From: Metallyticus violacea
Lineage: Eukaryota; Arthropoda; Insecta; Mantodea; Metallyticidae
NCBI GenBank assembly: GCA_030762175.1
Contig: CM060831.1
Coordinates: 35,493,501-35,557,500 of the forward strand
Direction of reading: 5' to 3'
DNA length: 64,000 nucleotides
The notes under the pieces were generated by a model. The model made no database searches. It worked only from the letters and a program-made list of their open reading frames with translations, and had not been told where the DNA came from. Of the stretch, positions 13,336 through 25,353 are shown in pieces (the first letter of the stretch is position 1; each line of letters begins with the position of its first letter). Position numbers and translations under genes: made by a program.

Positions 13336-14545
13336 GTTTCTTTTTCTTCTTCTTATTCTTTTTCTTCTTCTTCTTCCACAAGGTATAGGCCTGTCGACTG
13401 TTCCGTCTTCAATTAAACATATCACTCCTTCATGTTCTTGGTCTTCCACTTGATCCTCTAGGTTTACAATTTATTAGAATTTTGGTATCCGTTCCTCTTT
13501 CATTGTTAATATATACTGGTACCTATTATTTTTTTTCATTTAAATATATTTAACTGTTTTCGGATTTCTTCATTTATTTGTTTATTTAAAGGAGTAAATC
13601 TAACTACTGCTCTTAAATATCTCATTCCTTTCCTGCCTGTTCTATTCATAGTCGAGTTTTCACTTCCATATGTTGTCATTGGCACTGTCTTTACTCTATA
13701 GAATTTAATTTCTGTTGCTTTTGACGCCTTGTTCTTTAATGTTCTCCTTTTTGTTCCATTTATTTGTCTTAATTTATTTAGTTTTATGTTCATATTTTCA
13801 ATTTTATTGTGTAATACATTAAAACCTAGACAATTAAAACTAGAGACTTGTTATATTATTATTTCTTAGTTAATAACTATCTTACATCTTACATGATTGT
13901 TTTAAAAACCATTGATTTTGTCTTGGTTGTTGAAATTTTTAAATTATATGTTTCCATGATATCTTTCAATTTATATACAGTTCTCTGTAGACTAGCTTCC
14001 GTTTTCTAAAAAATAATTTAATTGTCAGCAAATATAATTGTTTTTGACATATATATTAATTTGAAAACCCCCGGTCGAATAGTTTTTCCACTCCTTAAGT
14101 GCCTCGTCTATGTATCATCCTGGCAATAAAGGGCATCCTTGTTCGATGCCTTGGTTTATTTCTTCTGTTTTGTTTCCAATTCTAACGCCACTGTCAATCT
14201 TATTTCTTGTACTTTTATATACACTCTGAATTTCCTTGATTAGATGACTCACATATCCTTTCTCTTGCATTACAGTTCATAGTTTGTTTCGCAAAACCCT
14301 ATTCAAAGCTGTCTTATAATCTCAATGTGCACAAGATCGCCCTTTTCTAAAACAACGTTGTTCTTCCTGTAGCAGTACTTCACTAATAACATTTAGTTTA
14401 GTTTTGTATATGCTTCGAGGAAAACTTATGCCTCTATAGTTATTCAGATTATTTCTAAGAAAGGTTTTAATAAGATTTTTAAGGATTGCATCTTCAATGC
14501 CCCGTTACATATTTCAGTTTTCTATGTCACTTTTCGACTCATTTG
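13336..14545 (-). pseudogene. Non-LTR retrotransposon reverse transcriptase and 3' end, decayed
   Basis: Read on the minus strand from about 14480 downward, successive reading frames show reverse-transcriptase landmarks in order: NNLNNYRGIS; EEQRCFRKGRSCAH (the usual QxGFRKGRS motif); DYKTALNRVLRNKL; INQGIEQGCPLLPG (the QGxPLSP motif); FADN, a damaged YADD catalytic motif; LKISTTKTKSMVF; and QVSSFNCLGFNV. The longest intact frame (13536-13793) carries TLKNKASKATEIKFY, TTYGSENSTMN and RYLRAVVRF, the C-terminal thumb and connection region of this LINE type. The end holds KPRGSSGRPRT-like and EDGT-like pieces. Multiple stops and frameshifts show it is dead. The 3' end runs into a GAA/TTC-rich tail at 13336-13378. 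The clade (CR1/L2/RTE) is not resolved by eye. Confidence 0.85.
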
Positions 14546-16926
14546 CGCTAAAAGTTTTAGGGAACTTCAAAATGTTCCCTCCATCACTGGAGAATATGCA
14601 AAAAGTTTCTAAAATCAGATTCTCTTAAATATCACAGTTTTTATTTTAATTACCACATTTTCCCTTAGTTCTATACGAACTCTCATGCAACGGAACCACT
14701 TACTGCTCGACGAAACTACTTCTTCTGAGTTTCTCCTTCATCACAGGAAACACGGTGTAAGGAGCTCTGTCTGGGTTGTAAAGAAGATGGATAAGTAATT
14801 TGCTGTGTGTGAGGAGACACTCACATGATGGTGAATTCCGCTCACTCCTGCTCTTGGTACGAAGTACAGGGAGTTACAAAGAAGTTCCGTGATATTGTGC
14901 CCGTCCAAGCACCCAACTTTATTTTCCTTACCGAAAGTTGGATACGCCGGCAGATCAAAAGAAAGTGAAGGTTGGCATAACAATGCTGCCACTCTCCTAA
15001 AACAGCATTACATTTAAAACCTTCCATTCGCAAGTCAGCCGCCTATAGAACCGACCCATCCTCCCGCCATCGCCGGTATTTCTCTTCATTCATTTACGGC
15101 AAAGTTACGAGTTTTCCCCAACAGTAAGCAGATCTGTTGTGAGTCATTCGGGCTAGTACAGTAGTATGTTATGCTGTGCATTGTTGAGACGTATAATAAT
15201 AAAATCTGTAATACGCCGTCCTGGCACCTAGATGCCTGTACCAGGATATATTACAGTTTCCATATTTTATTATACTTTTCTTCGCTCTTACATTTTTCTC
15301 ATTATTTTGTACAGATTATAACTAATTAAACAAAAATAATTAACAAAAACAATCCTTAAATAAAACATACAAACAATTCTGTAACTGGAAATCAGTTAAC
15401 AAAACAATTGCTAATGTAAATTGGAATTTCACCATCAACTTTTAATTTATGCAAGCTTTTTATTCTTTAAGTTAATTTTAGTATGCATTTTAATAGTTAA
15501 ATTTGATGACGCCTGGTTTGCCAGAAAACTAATTTCAAAATTGAAATCATCTATGTACTCAAAATGACAGTATAGTTAATATCACATTAAAAGTTTTTAT
15601 TGTATTAAAAGTAATGTATTGTATTTTTATTTTGCTCTTGGTACACAAATGGGCAATTATCCTCTTATTGCCTTGAGAGTGCGTCTCCGGTTTTGCTTGT
15701 ATTTGCTTCACAGTAAGAAGAGTGAACGCGTTATGATTGGTTCGCATGCTGAGAGGAGGACAAATTACGACAGCTGGGGATAAAACGCGGTATGGTCAAC
15801 ACAAGTGACGTTAAATGGGGCGGTTTCAGGGGCAAAAGAAGTGAGAGGATATCGGGGACACAACAATGCTGGGATAAGCTCCCCTCGACAAGTTAACAAG
15901 ATGGACTGGGGGTGGGACAGAGATTACCGCTGTAAGCAAGCTTTTGTCTTCTCTCCGGAGAGGAAAATCTCCACCCTCCTTTCTCCACAAACCTTCCCTC
16001 GTGTCGATGGATTTTATGCTGTTCTAGCTTTAAAGTTAAACCCCTTTCTGTGGACTTGGTTGGCTCTTTAACAGCAGGTTATACCGTGCGATCAAAGGAA
16101 GTGCCTTTCCAGACAGTGTTTTGTTCAAGACCTTCTTTTGTGACCTCAGCGCGGGACTTCAAGTGGTGACGAAGTTTCTCTATTGTTGTTTTAATTGAGC
16201 AACAATAGCTAGTAAAGAAGAAACAGAATTTTGTTAGGGAGTTTGATATAATTATTTTATTATTAATAGGTCCCAGAGGTGAACGATTAATATTAATCGA
16301 TATATCCCCGATTAACCACAACAATACAAGGTGAGCTGCCAACTATTGTTGGGAAATGAGTTCAAAACAAGTGGATACGATAGTATTTTATGGATTTTAT
16401 ATAAATCTTATGTGGCTAAAAATAATAAGAACTACACAAATACCACTAATGTTCCGAACAACTATAAAACCAGTAGGTAAATGAAGATGGTAAAAGTAAA
16501 TATTGAATTATAAAAGTAACATTTATATGTGAAAAAAGTCCAAACAAGCAATGAGAAGAAAAAAAAAAAAAAGAAAGAGAGCACAAAGGAAGAGTACCAT
16601 ATAACTGCATGAAAAATATTAATAGCAAAGTAATAAAGAATATTACGCATAAGATTTAAACCTGATGGTGGGCGCACTTCACGAAAAAAGAAAATGTAGC
16701 CAACTTCAAAAATCTTAAAGCGGAACAGAGTACGTTGGGCTATTGGTAAGGGACACATTATACTGAAGGCCTAGGATTATTCACATGGAGAGAAACCACA
16801 GTAGATGTTAAGCCAATATAAAATGCTTTGCAAGGCTTACACGATTTACTATTGCATATTCAATTTGCTGGTTAATCAGAAACGGCGCGTGAAGGACTGG
16901 TGTGAATAACGAGTAAAATGAATACC
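14546..16926. other. No recognisable gene
   Basis: The stretch 14546-14640 may be the further 5' part of the preceding LINE remnant but is too decayed to prove. ORFs at 14741-15033 and 15805-16342 show no recognisable domains. An imperfect hairpin with CCTGG arms lies near 15222-15250. A-runs occur at 16557-16575. Confidence 0.5.
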
Positions 16927-16944
16927 GTACGTGCATGCACGTAC
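16927..16944. repeat. Perfect 18-bp palindrome
   Basis: GTACGTGCATGCACGTAC is its own reverse complement and consists of alternating purines and pyrimidines. It lies in otherwise AT-rich DNA. No gene is adjacent, and chance occurrence is possible in 64 kb. Confidence 0.9.
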
Positions 16945-17197
16945 ACATTTGTTACCCTTGAGCAATATTTCATGTACATTTTCACACACTAGTATCTCCA
17001 AAAAGTAGTGTTCCAAGATACACTATGGTCGGAGTAGATTACATTAGTATCATTATTCCATTTTGATATTAAAACACGAGTTTTTAAGTAATTCGCGCAA
17101 TATGCTTAATATATTGTTACTATCAGAACCTGGAAGTTCAGGCATTTATTTTGGTTAAAATAGGCATGAAAATACTGAAAATAGGCAGTAATATAAT

Positions 17198-17265
17198 TAA
17201 AATAGATATTTATTAACAGTGAAAACAGAGAGTAAAAACATTCATTAATTAAAATAGATATTTAA
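17198..17265. repeat. Direct repeat, about 20 bp, two copies
   Basis: AATTAAAATAGATATTTA appears at about 17198-17216 and again at about 17247-17265. It lies just beyond the 3' end of the hAT transposase remnant (minus-strand sense) and might be part of that element's subterminal region. Confidence 0.6.
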
Positions 17266-17289
17266 TAATTTCTTTATAACACAATTAAA

Positions 17290-17580
17290 GTAAAATTTTA
17301 CTTTTCTTGGTTACAAGCTACAAGATGTTTTTTTCAAAGTATCAACTGTCATATTCAACCGCTTGTCAGAGGGAGTATTATTATCAAGAAAAAAGTATTT
17401 CTACTTTCATTAAAATGATTTGAGCATATTTAAAACAAACTATTTCAGAAGGATTCATACCAGTTACAATAGAACATTCACCTTTCAGGACCTCATGGAA
17501 ATGTTGATCAAGACAAAGAAAAGTAGCTTTAAATAGTTCTGGCGAATGAGCAAAAGATGCACAGTAGTTTCTGGTCAAAT
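17290..17580 (-). pseudogene. hAT-type transposase C-terminal (dimerisation) remnant
   Basis: On the minus strand, EVLKGECSIVTGMNPSEIV is followed by CFKYAQI, ILMKVEILFS (the TSVDVERSFS position of hAT transposases), then in the next frame NNTPSDKRLNMTVDTLKK and finally KKHLVACNQEK. This order matches the C-terminal hAT dimerisation domain of insect hAT elements. Frameshifts at about 17387 and 17325 and the loss of the canonical ERSFS motif show it is inactive. No N-terminal BED or catalytic region is seen upstream (17581-18100), so the copy is truncated. Confidence 0.7.
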
Positions 17581-20105
17581 TTATTTTCTTTTTATAGGAG
17601 AATCGGGTTAGTATCTCTCATACTTCCGTACTGAACACATTGCAGGACGGTTTATTGCACAGCTGTACCGCTCTCATCCTTCTCGTTTGCAATTATCTGC
17701 TACATTTATGCAACTGAGAAGCTACCTCCCCCAAAGTACAAGGTACTTTGCCAGGACTATTCAAAACTACAGTTCTTCCCTCATCCTATCCATTTCCTGG
17801 TATTCGTATGATTGAGATAATCGTGCGTTCCATTCACTAATGAAGGTTCTGCTATTTAAAGTGAATTTTTATAGTTTTTTTTCACTTCGATATATTGAAA
17901 TTCATAAATAATTGAAGAAAAAATCCATAACGATTCAAAAGAGGAAAAAAGGTTTTAAACCTTAAAAATAGCCAACAGAAGCCAAAAAGATCAAAATAAA
18001 AACTGGCCCTAACGATCCCAAGTGTATGGAAACATGTACATTTCTATCTAACTCTTAGATAAAATATCCACACAGATGGAAAAGGTATTTTGCCTAACTT
18101 CCGGACTCTGGTATTTACTGTCTAGAATATGACTACATGTGACTGTTTCAATTTATTGAAACATATAGGGTTTATATTTTGACTTTAGTCACACTATAAC
18201 AGAATGAGGTACTGTCACAATTCTGGGGGAAAATATTTTATAAAGACACGTATTGAAAAGCTTTAGTTTCACATTAAACAATTTCAATGAAATGGCAAAA
18301 TTTTTTGAGAGATATTTTAATATTCCAATATGTCACACGGATATGTTACAACCATTTTTGAAAAAGGCGACCTTTCGGCTCATACGACCCTTAAAATTCT
18401 GAGATCAATCCTTCAGTCTCTCTACACTCTGATACCTTTTCTTGTGAGTCATATTCAAAACCAGACACTACAATTTGTAGTTCAGAGAGTTACGATATGA
18501 CCAATCAGAAGAAGAATGAACTTTAGGCACATTCCTCTCCGTTCGAATGTTATGAACTGATGCCCAATCCTACAGAAAGACTGAGTCCCATCATTGGAGG
18601 AGGTATCGCTATGATCTTTAGTCATAGTCTCTTAATCTCTTTGGCTGGTGTGCTTACTCTTTATCAAACTCAGAGCTACTTCCTTATGTTACAGTCCCAC
18701 CATCTCACCAGATTGAAGCAGAATTATGACTCCTGATTCTCGGAGATTTCTTAGCAACTTTGTGTGACCTATTATCATCCGAGATGAAAGCCTTGTTCAC
18801 TAATCCACGCTACTTGTATGCTTTCATTTTTAGATCGCTTTTTAACACATAAGACGTGAACATTTTGGATAGGCTCAGCAAGCTGTATAGCTGTATAGCT
18901 TCAGTCAAATTTGTGACTATTTATGACCAGGAGAGATACGAATAAAATTTAAATATAAGCATGGATTATTAAAACGAGAAAACTTAAAAAATAATATGCA
19001 TAAAAATGAACTTACATATATAAGAACGGTTTTAATTTAACTTATTCCAATAAACAAAAATTTTAAATTTATTTATTCTTTTAAATTTTTGTAATCAAAT
19101 TTAGCATTTAGCACATAAAAATTGCAAGTATTAAATTTCGTTTTTGATATAGAACATTACAGAACCTCGAGAACAAAGTTAAAGATTTTCACTTGCATTT
19201 ACTATGTTTATTAAAGTTAACAGTAATTCTTCCCGTGTGTATCAGAAAGATGAGATATAAATGCACCAATTAAAGCGAAAGGATAAAACGTACGTAGTAA
19301 CTCGTTAGCAAGGTATTAACTCCAGCACTAATTGCAAAGTAGTGGAATAATGCCAAGTTCCATTTGCGTTGCGCGTGCATACACACACGCTCTCTCTCTC
19401 GCTGCAACATTAATGTCCTGTGTGCGAGTTGGAAAGAGGCGTGGTGGGGTAATTTTGTGGGATAACCATTGAGGTGTATAACAGACGTCTTTAGCACTAT
19501 GGCAGACGATGCGAAAATGACTTCTGGATGCACATCTTCCACCGCTAGAGGTCATTATCAGGTTCCGGAATGATAAAAACTGAGAAAATACCTAGGACAT
19601 ATTCTGCTATTTAACGCTTAAGGCATTATTAAGCAGATGCATGTACAGCATGCTTGAAATGTCTGGAAGCAGTGGATTTTGGTTTTTTTTAAGTAAAACA
19701 TACTTTTAGTTGAAAGAAAAATAAAGTATTTTTATGAAAACAGTCTTACATTATTAGTTCTACATCCTGAAAGAGATTGATTATTTATGAACATTGGAAT
19801 GCATAATAGATTTTGTCCTTAAGCCACAAGAGTTATTTGCACGCTTTTAGTTCTGAATGTTAACACAGACCGCATGTGAGATTGCCATTATAGACAAGAG
19901 CCCTATCATATGTAAGAGTTCCCATAATAGCCAATGTCCAGCATTCATTTCAATACCTTTTCTTGTTTCCTTTCCATTTTTATTGAGCAGGTCCTTAGCT
20001 AGGGCATTATCCAGTATTCCAGGCAGAAAGCAACTGCACTTCTGACCTGTCAACTTCTGTGGTAAGAGAAATTATGTTTTATAGTTGGCCAACTATACTA
20101 CACTC
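17581..20105. other. No recognisable gene
   Basis: AT-rich, with short ORFs only (19270-19555, 19847-20053). A short tandem duplication, GCTGTATAGCTGTATAGC, is at about 18880-18900. No transposon ends or conserved motifs were recognised. Confidence 0.55.
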
Positions 20106-20330
20106 ATTTTCACAGACAGTCATGCTAGACGTATCGCACTAAAATCTCATCACGTGTCTCTAGACTTGTATGGGAATGTCTTCAAACTATCATTAATCTT
20201 TCCACAAAGAATCAATTAGGGCATTGTTGGATTCCTGGACATCAGGGCTTAAAAGGTAATGGAGTGACAGCTAAACTGGTAAAGAAGAAATACAGGCTGC
20301 ACAGGACCAGAACCTTTCTGCGACAATAGC
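20106..20330 (+). pseudogene. RNase H domain fragment of a jockey-like non-LTR retrotransposon
   Basis: One frame reads IFTDSHA (the catalytic xxTDS motif of RNase HI), then ALKSHHVSRLVWECLQTI, then WIPGHQGLKGNGVTAKLVKK, the WxPGHxGixGNexADxLA signature. The Asp-bearing and His-bearing motifs have the expected spacing for the RNase H domain that follows the reverse transcriptase in jockey- or I-like LINEs. ADKLAK has changed to TAKLVK, so an acidic residue is lost, and a stop follows at about 20325. A short downstream piece in another frame (KLPEPQYINRLRKDG) continues the homology. No reverse transcriptase is seen upstream, so this is a 5'-truncated, dead copy. Confidence 0.75.
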
Positions 20331-21231
20331 AAGAAAACTGCCAGAACCGCAGTATATTAATAGACTAAGAAAAGATGGAAGACTTTTCCCGGTAAGAAGT
20401 AGATAAAACATCTGGTGAAACTAAATTTATTAGAGTGTGAATCTCTGGTAAAATAACGAACATCTCTGTAAATTATGTAAGGCCGTGGTCTAATGGAATT
20501 CTTCTCCTTCAGACATTTCGCCCGCGACTGCGGTGTACTCGACGTAATTTTGTTGGAGACGAGGGAGCGACTGACTCAATCCAGGAACTCAGGACCACGG
20601 TCTTACGGTCCGGAAGATACCGGCCGTAAAAGCCTACGTTCTCTAAAGAACTCTCTATTAGGATGCAATCCTTTAGGAAATATCTTTTCGAACCCTGTAG
20701 GGCTCACTAAAGTAATAGATCTAAAACTACAAAGTTAGGATTAAAAGAGTGCACAAAAGGTCCTTGTGGCTTATGTGTTGTATTTTCACAACCCCAGGCC
20801 TCCTAAACACCAAAAGGACAAACGTTCTTCTTCTAAGTAAATTAAATCCTGATTATAGAAACAAAGAAACGATGTCATGGGATCTTTCACAAATAATGCT
20901 ATCGTGTTGCAAATATCTGATTTATATTCTGTTAATTTGGAAATGTTTCACATAATTAAACATGATCTTACTTACAAAATTCCTCGTAGCGAACAAGCAT
21001 CTCGGGGTCGATATGGCGTGTGGCTTCGTTCACTGACTTCCCTCGACTCTCATTGAAAAACCAAAAGCAACCGTTACTCATAATGCGTCGACCAATCGCT
21101 GTCCTCCCCTTATGTCTTTTTTTAACGGACTTGGTTAGCCTTTTAAACAAACTGTCCCACACTGTTGCTAATAATGACTCTATAATCGCCATAGTATCAT
21201 AAACTTGAACTTCAATCAATCAATCAATCAA
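20331..21231. other. No recognisable gene; GC-richer patch at 20480-20640
   Basis: The first 60 bases continue the LINE remnant weakly. A GC- and CpG-richer patch at about 20480-20640 starts with a CCGTGGTCTAATGG string that recalls a tRNA A box, but no B box follows, so I do not call a SINE. A (CAAT)n run at 21212-21238 closes the interval. Confidence 0.45.
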
Positions 21232-21243
21232 TCAACCAATCAA
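21212..21243. repeat. (CAAT)n microsatellite
   Basis: Seven or more CAAT units with one CAAC variant. It abuts the 3' end (minus-strand sense) of the second RNase H fragment and may have grown from that LINE's tail. Confidence 0.9.
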
Positions 21244-21470
21244 ATTAGGTATTATTGGATGTTTTGAAAAGAATTTTACCATGTCTCGACAAGGAAAGTT
21301 CTTCCATATTATATGTACCGGCTTTAGTTTTTTAGTTTGTTTTTTTTTCCGAATACCGTAAAAAGTTCTGGCACTAGGAATCAATCTTGGTTCCTTTATT
21401 GCTAGTTTATCTGCCACACCATTTCCTTCTATACCTTGATGTGCAGATACCAAAGAGAGGATGATTCTTT
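21232..21470 (-). pseudogene. Second RNase H fragment of a jockey-like LINE
   Basis: The minus-strand frame reads VSAHQGIEGNGVADKLAIKE, the WVPGHQGIEGNExADxLAK signature with W and P-G altered but His, GIEGN and the acidic AD retained. It continues into IIWKNFPCRDMVKFF, resembling the post-RNase H region of jockey-like elements. It is in the opposite orientation to the fragment at 20106-20330 and closer to consensus in its last motif, so it is a separate insertion. The TDS motif is not seen upstream, so the domain is truncated. Confidence 0.72.
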
Positions 21471-24400
21471 GTTCCAGCTAGGCTTTGAGGGATCCATTAA
21501 CACCAATCATTGAATATTCTAACTGGTGGATAATTGTGTTGACTCGGCCGAACAGCGAGTTGTGTTGTTGCTCCCCGATCGTACCTGAATAAGTACGATG
21601 TCGACACGGTTCATCATCGGACGTGCGGCCGTCCATAATGCGAATGGACCGATGAAGACAGGTTTCCGCACAGCGTTGACAGTGCTTTTGTTTTGCGACA
21701 TTTCAGAAACTCCTCTGAATAAGGAGAATGGGCTTATTTTCTGCCAAAAGAATTTCAATTACCGCTTTTTCTTTATAATACATAAAAGCAATCTGCAATA
21801 TGCACTTATTGATACCTTTCTGTATCTCTATGAAAGTTTATTTTATTTAACTAGTGTATAATCTTGGTAATTTTCAGGAGCGTTCTTGTTGCACACAACG
21901 TTTTATGCAATTTTAGCATTGAAATATTTTAAAGAGTATTAAAATTTACAAAAGGTGACGTTATGACGTATTATATTGCATGGTTTCTTAGCAACTCGTT
22001 TCTATGACGATATTATTTTGTTTTTGTTTTGAAGAATTCAAATGAAAGTGGATGCTAATTCTGCAATGTTTGATACTAAAAATATGGATACCATTTCAGA
22101 TTATTTTCCTAAAGAAAGATAAACACACAATATGTGTAGTGTTTTCAAGGCACTGTCACAACTAAATAGCTAATATTATATTATCCAGTAATTATTTAGA
22201 AAATCTACATCATGGAATTTGCGGAAAACATTTTTTGAAACGAAAAATCTTGTTTTGAGACGGAATTGAAACAGAGTTTTCAAAAAACTATTTATATATA
22301 GAGAGATAACATAGACCTAACCTAACCTCGTCTTAAAATGTATCACGAAACAGAAGATATTCTATAAATTACCTTAATATTCCGGAGGACATGACGAAGA
22401 CCAAATTTTTCCCCATCCAACTTAAAAGCCTGGTCATCACCACAAATATGGTTGATAAAAACCTCCCTAAAATGAAATGTCATTTCACTGCAGATCTTAA
22501 GCCAATGCTCAATTTTTCCTCAAAAGTCCCTGGTGAGATGTTACGAATAATAGAAATAAAACTTAAGCGACAAAATGGGAAACTTAAAACAGTTAATTTT
22601 GTTCTCTCATCAGCTAAAATTCTATAACAAGCAGCTTTTTAAAACGTGCACTTAACCTTCTTTTTGACGAAAAGCAAGAGTTTTCTTACACAACATAAGC
22701 TACTTTCTACAAACTGAATAATTCATACGATCCTTAATTTTATATGACATAAAATATTTTTATATCGTATTGTTTATGATTTCAAAGTACCACAACAAGC
22801 ACTACGAACTACATGTCTGTAAGTCTTCAAAGGACAATTGAAGAAAACAGCAGGAAATAAAAAATTACTGACATAAATCAGAGCCCAAAAAATAATTATG
22901 GTTATCACTGCTAAAGCCAGTACCAACTAGAAAATATAATCCTAGCCTAAATCAAAAAGTTGTTAACACCTCAACTATGGGCTCATGAACAAACACAGTC
23001 CTACAAAAAACATCTTTTATCCAAAGTTTTAGTTTTAGAAACAAAAAAATAAGTCACATGTTAAATGACTCAGCAAATACATAGAGAGCAATTTAGAGAA
23101 ATTAGGCCGACCAGCGCATTTAATCCTCTACAATTGCTGGGATTTCTCTCTCGCGGTACGCGCGGCGCTATCCTTTCTTTCAGTTGGTTGCGAGCGGGAT
23201 TTCGACAGAGTCGGATAATTTTGTTGTGTAATCGGGAGTGCAATTGTGTTTGCAATGCTGAAACATTCACTGCGTTATCGAATATTCATCTTCAAGGCAC
23301 ACATCAGGTACCGAATGTCGTGTAGGAGAGCGAGATAGGCATTTAGGCGTAAATTTCCTAGTAGCCCAGTTCCAACACGAAAAACTAAAGTTAGTACAGA
23401 GGTTGAATCAAACAGCTTCTCTCACCCACCAATCGAAAAAGCTCATCAATCCTTGAGGAAATGCATCGTAAATTTGGTCTCAGAATTAATCGCCTGGTTT
23501 ATGGCCTCCTCGTTTCCCAGCTCTTACGGTTTGTGATTTTTATCTTTGAATTGGGTGACATTGAAAAATGTAACATATTTAACATAAACCTCACACCCTG
23601 AAATTGCTTTTAAAGTTTCTTTCTCGCCGGATTCTACGTAAGAAAATACCAGCGGCAACGTCGGGTCTAACCGCCGACCGGTTGAAGAATGTACCGGGAT
23701 TTTTAAAACGCTCTCACTGTATTTTTTGCAGTTATCTCTAACAAAGGGATTTAGCTCTTATAAATAATTACCAAATATTTTTACCTTTGGTAACGCAGTT
23801 TATTTGTAGTGCTTTTAACTCTACGAGTAAGATATTGCAGAACGATTCTAGGATCACATATTGCACTAGAAAGTCCTCAAAATACTTTACAGTGGCTATG
23901 TAACATAAACACACAACGTGAAAGGATTTTTAAAAAATTAACACTACTGGTGTTGTGGTGGTTCCACTTTATTTGCGATGTTTTATTGCACAATTACAAC
24001 TCTGCCATAATGCACAGTATACGATCTTTGTGAAAGTACGTGCGGTTAACTAATTGCATTTTCGTGTCTAATTAGCCTTAACTTAAAAATACTGCATGAT
24101 CGACGCTCCATTAACCACAGCAATACATTAATATTGCGGTTGGAAATTGTGGAAGGGAGTTGAGGTTTTGTTAAAAACTACGTGTAACAGCATACATGTC
24201 CACTACAGTTATTATTGGTGGTCATGTTAGATGCATTTTAACAAAGGCAACGGGATTTACGGGCTGTAAAATTGTGACATGAGTTTTCCCGCTGTCACAA
24301 TGGGAAAAAAAAAAAAAAAAAAAAAAGTACCCCTATTTCACGTTCAAGGTGTAACAGATACAACAACATTTTGAACTATGATAAAATTAACTCATATGGA

Positions 24401-25038
24401 CTAGGTAATTTATTTTACCAGCATTTATTATTAATCTTACACACACTACGGATTATTTTCAGCAAGCAGCAGGAAGAGCTTGTTTGCATAGACAGCCTCT
24501 ACGTAATGAAACAAGCAATTTTATGAAAATAAGTAGGCATAACAAATGTCCAAAAAATTATTATCTATAATTCTTTGGAATAAACAATGGAAATTTTGAA
24601 GAGTAGCAATATAAACAAAAACGTATTGGCAACTTGGTAAATATTTTTCAAGACAATAGGACCTTCCAAATACCAAAACTAGCATGGAATCTGTCACTTG
24701 CATTTGTTAATAATGTGCTGTGAAGAAATGGAAATAAAAAAAGATACTTAACAATAGGAGTAAAATAAATAATAAATGTCAATTTAATTAAAGAGCTTGC
24801 TAATGACTGTGTAGAAGTTACAAGAGATAACTTTCGTTAAAAATGTTGGTCAAAAGATTTAAAGCATTTGTTTTCACGAGGCCGTTAATTTAAATACATA
24901 CAAATTTAATACTGGACTATTAACAATAAAATAAAATATATAAGCGAGGAACGGATTCAAATCAAACACGGCAATTGAACAAACAACAAATAAATTAAGG
25001 TTTAAACATATTATGTTGATATGTTAATTTTTAAACAA
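21471..25038. other. No recognisable gene
   Basis: Small ORFs at 21519-21861, 22391-22627, 23065-23325 and 23809-24033 have no recognised motifs. Patches at 21540-21680 and 23090-23330 are richer in GC than the flanks but match nothing I know. A 22-base A-run is at 24305-24326. Two short stretches containing ATTAACCACA(A/G)CAATACA occur at about 16312 and 24110 and may be ancient copies of one repeat. Confidence 0.45.
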
Positions 25039-25051
25039 ATTTATTTTTCTG

Positions 25052-25340
25052 TTGATTGTTGATTTATTTTATTTACGGACGCTCTTTAACATCTCAGGTC
25101 ATCAGGGTCCCATTCAATTCAGGGCGTAAAGCGACCGATAAATTTTGCCGGCCTCTTATTTCAGGCTTGAAGTTCTTTTCGTGTTGTAAATATACGACAC
25201 GGGACCCACACTTTATTTCGCTTCTAAAGGAAGCAATACTTAGGATTTATACGCGCGAAAAAATCCATTGACCCTGGCAGGGATTGAATCCGCAAACTTG
25301 GGTCTATAAGTGTGGTTACCACTAGTCCAGCAGAACCGCC
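25052..25340 (-). mobile_element. SINE family B, full length, with TSD
   Basis: Minus-strand sense: head with an A-box-like region (GGTGGTT..CTAGTGGTAACC), B box in GGATTCAATCCC (diverged), then CAATGGATTTTTTCGCGCG, TCCTAAGTATTGCTTCC, the GGGTCCCGTGTCGTA block, the TTTATCGGTCGCTTTACGCCCTGAATTGAATGGG region and the final GTTAAAGAGCGTCCGTAAATAAAA. Imperfect target-site duplication, ATTTATTTTTCTG at 25039-25051 and ATTTACTTTTCTG at 25341-25353. Confidence 0.9.
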
Positions 25341-25353
25341 ATTTACTTTTCTG

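Noticed and set aside
20478..20520. tRNA-like CCGTGGTCTAATGG start as another SINE
   Set aside because: No B box at the expected distance and no second copy in the window.
22315..22335. CCTAACCTAACC as telomeric TTAGG repeat
   Set aside because: Only about two units; far too short to be interstitial telomere.
16312..24170. ATTAACCACA(A/G)CAATACA shared between 16.3 and 24.1 kb as a repeat family
   Set aside because: Similarity is strong for only about 18 bases and then fades; could be chance or a very old repeat.
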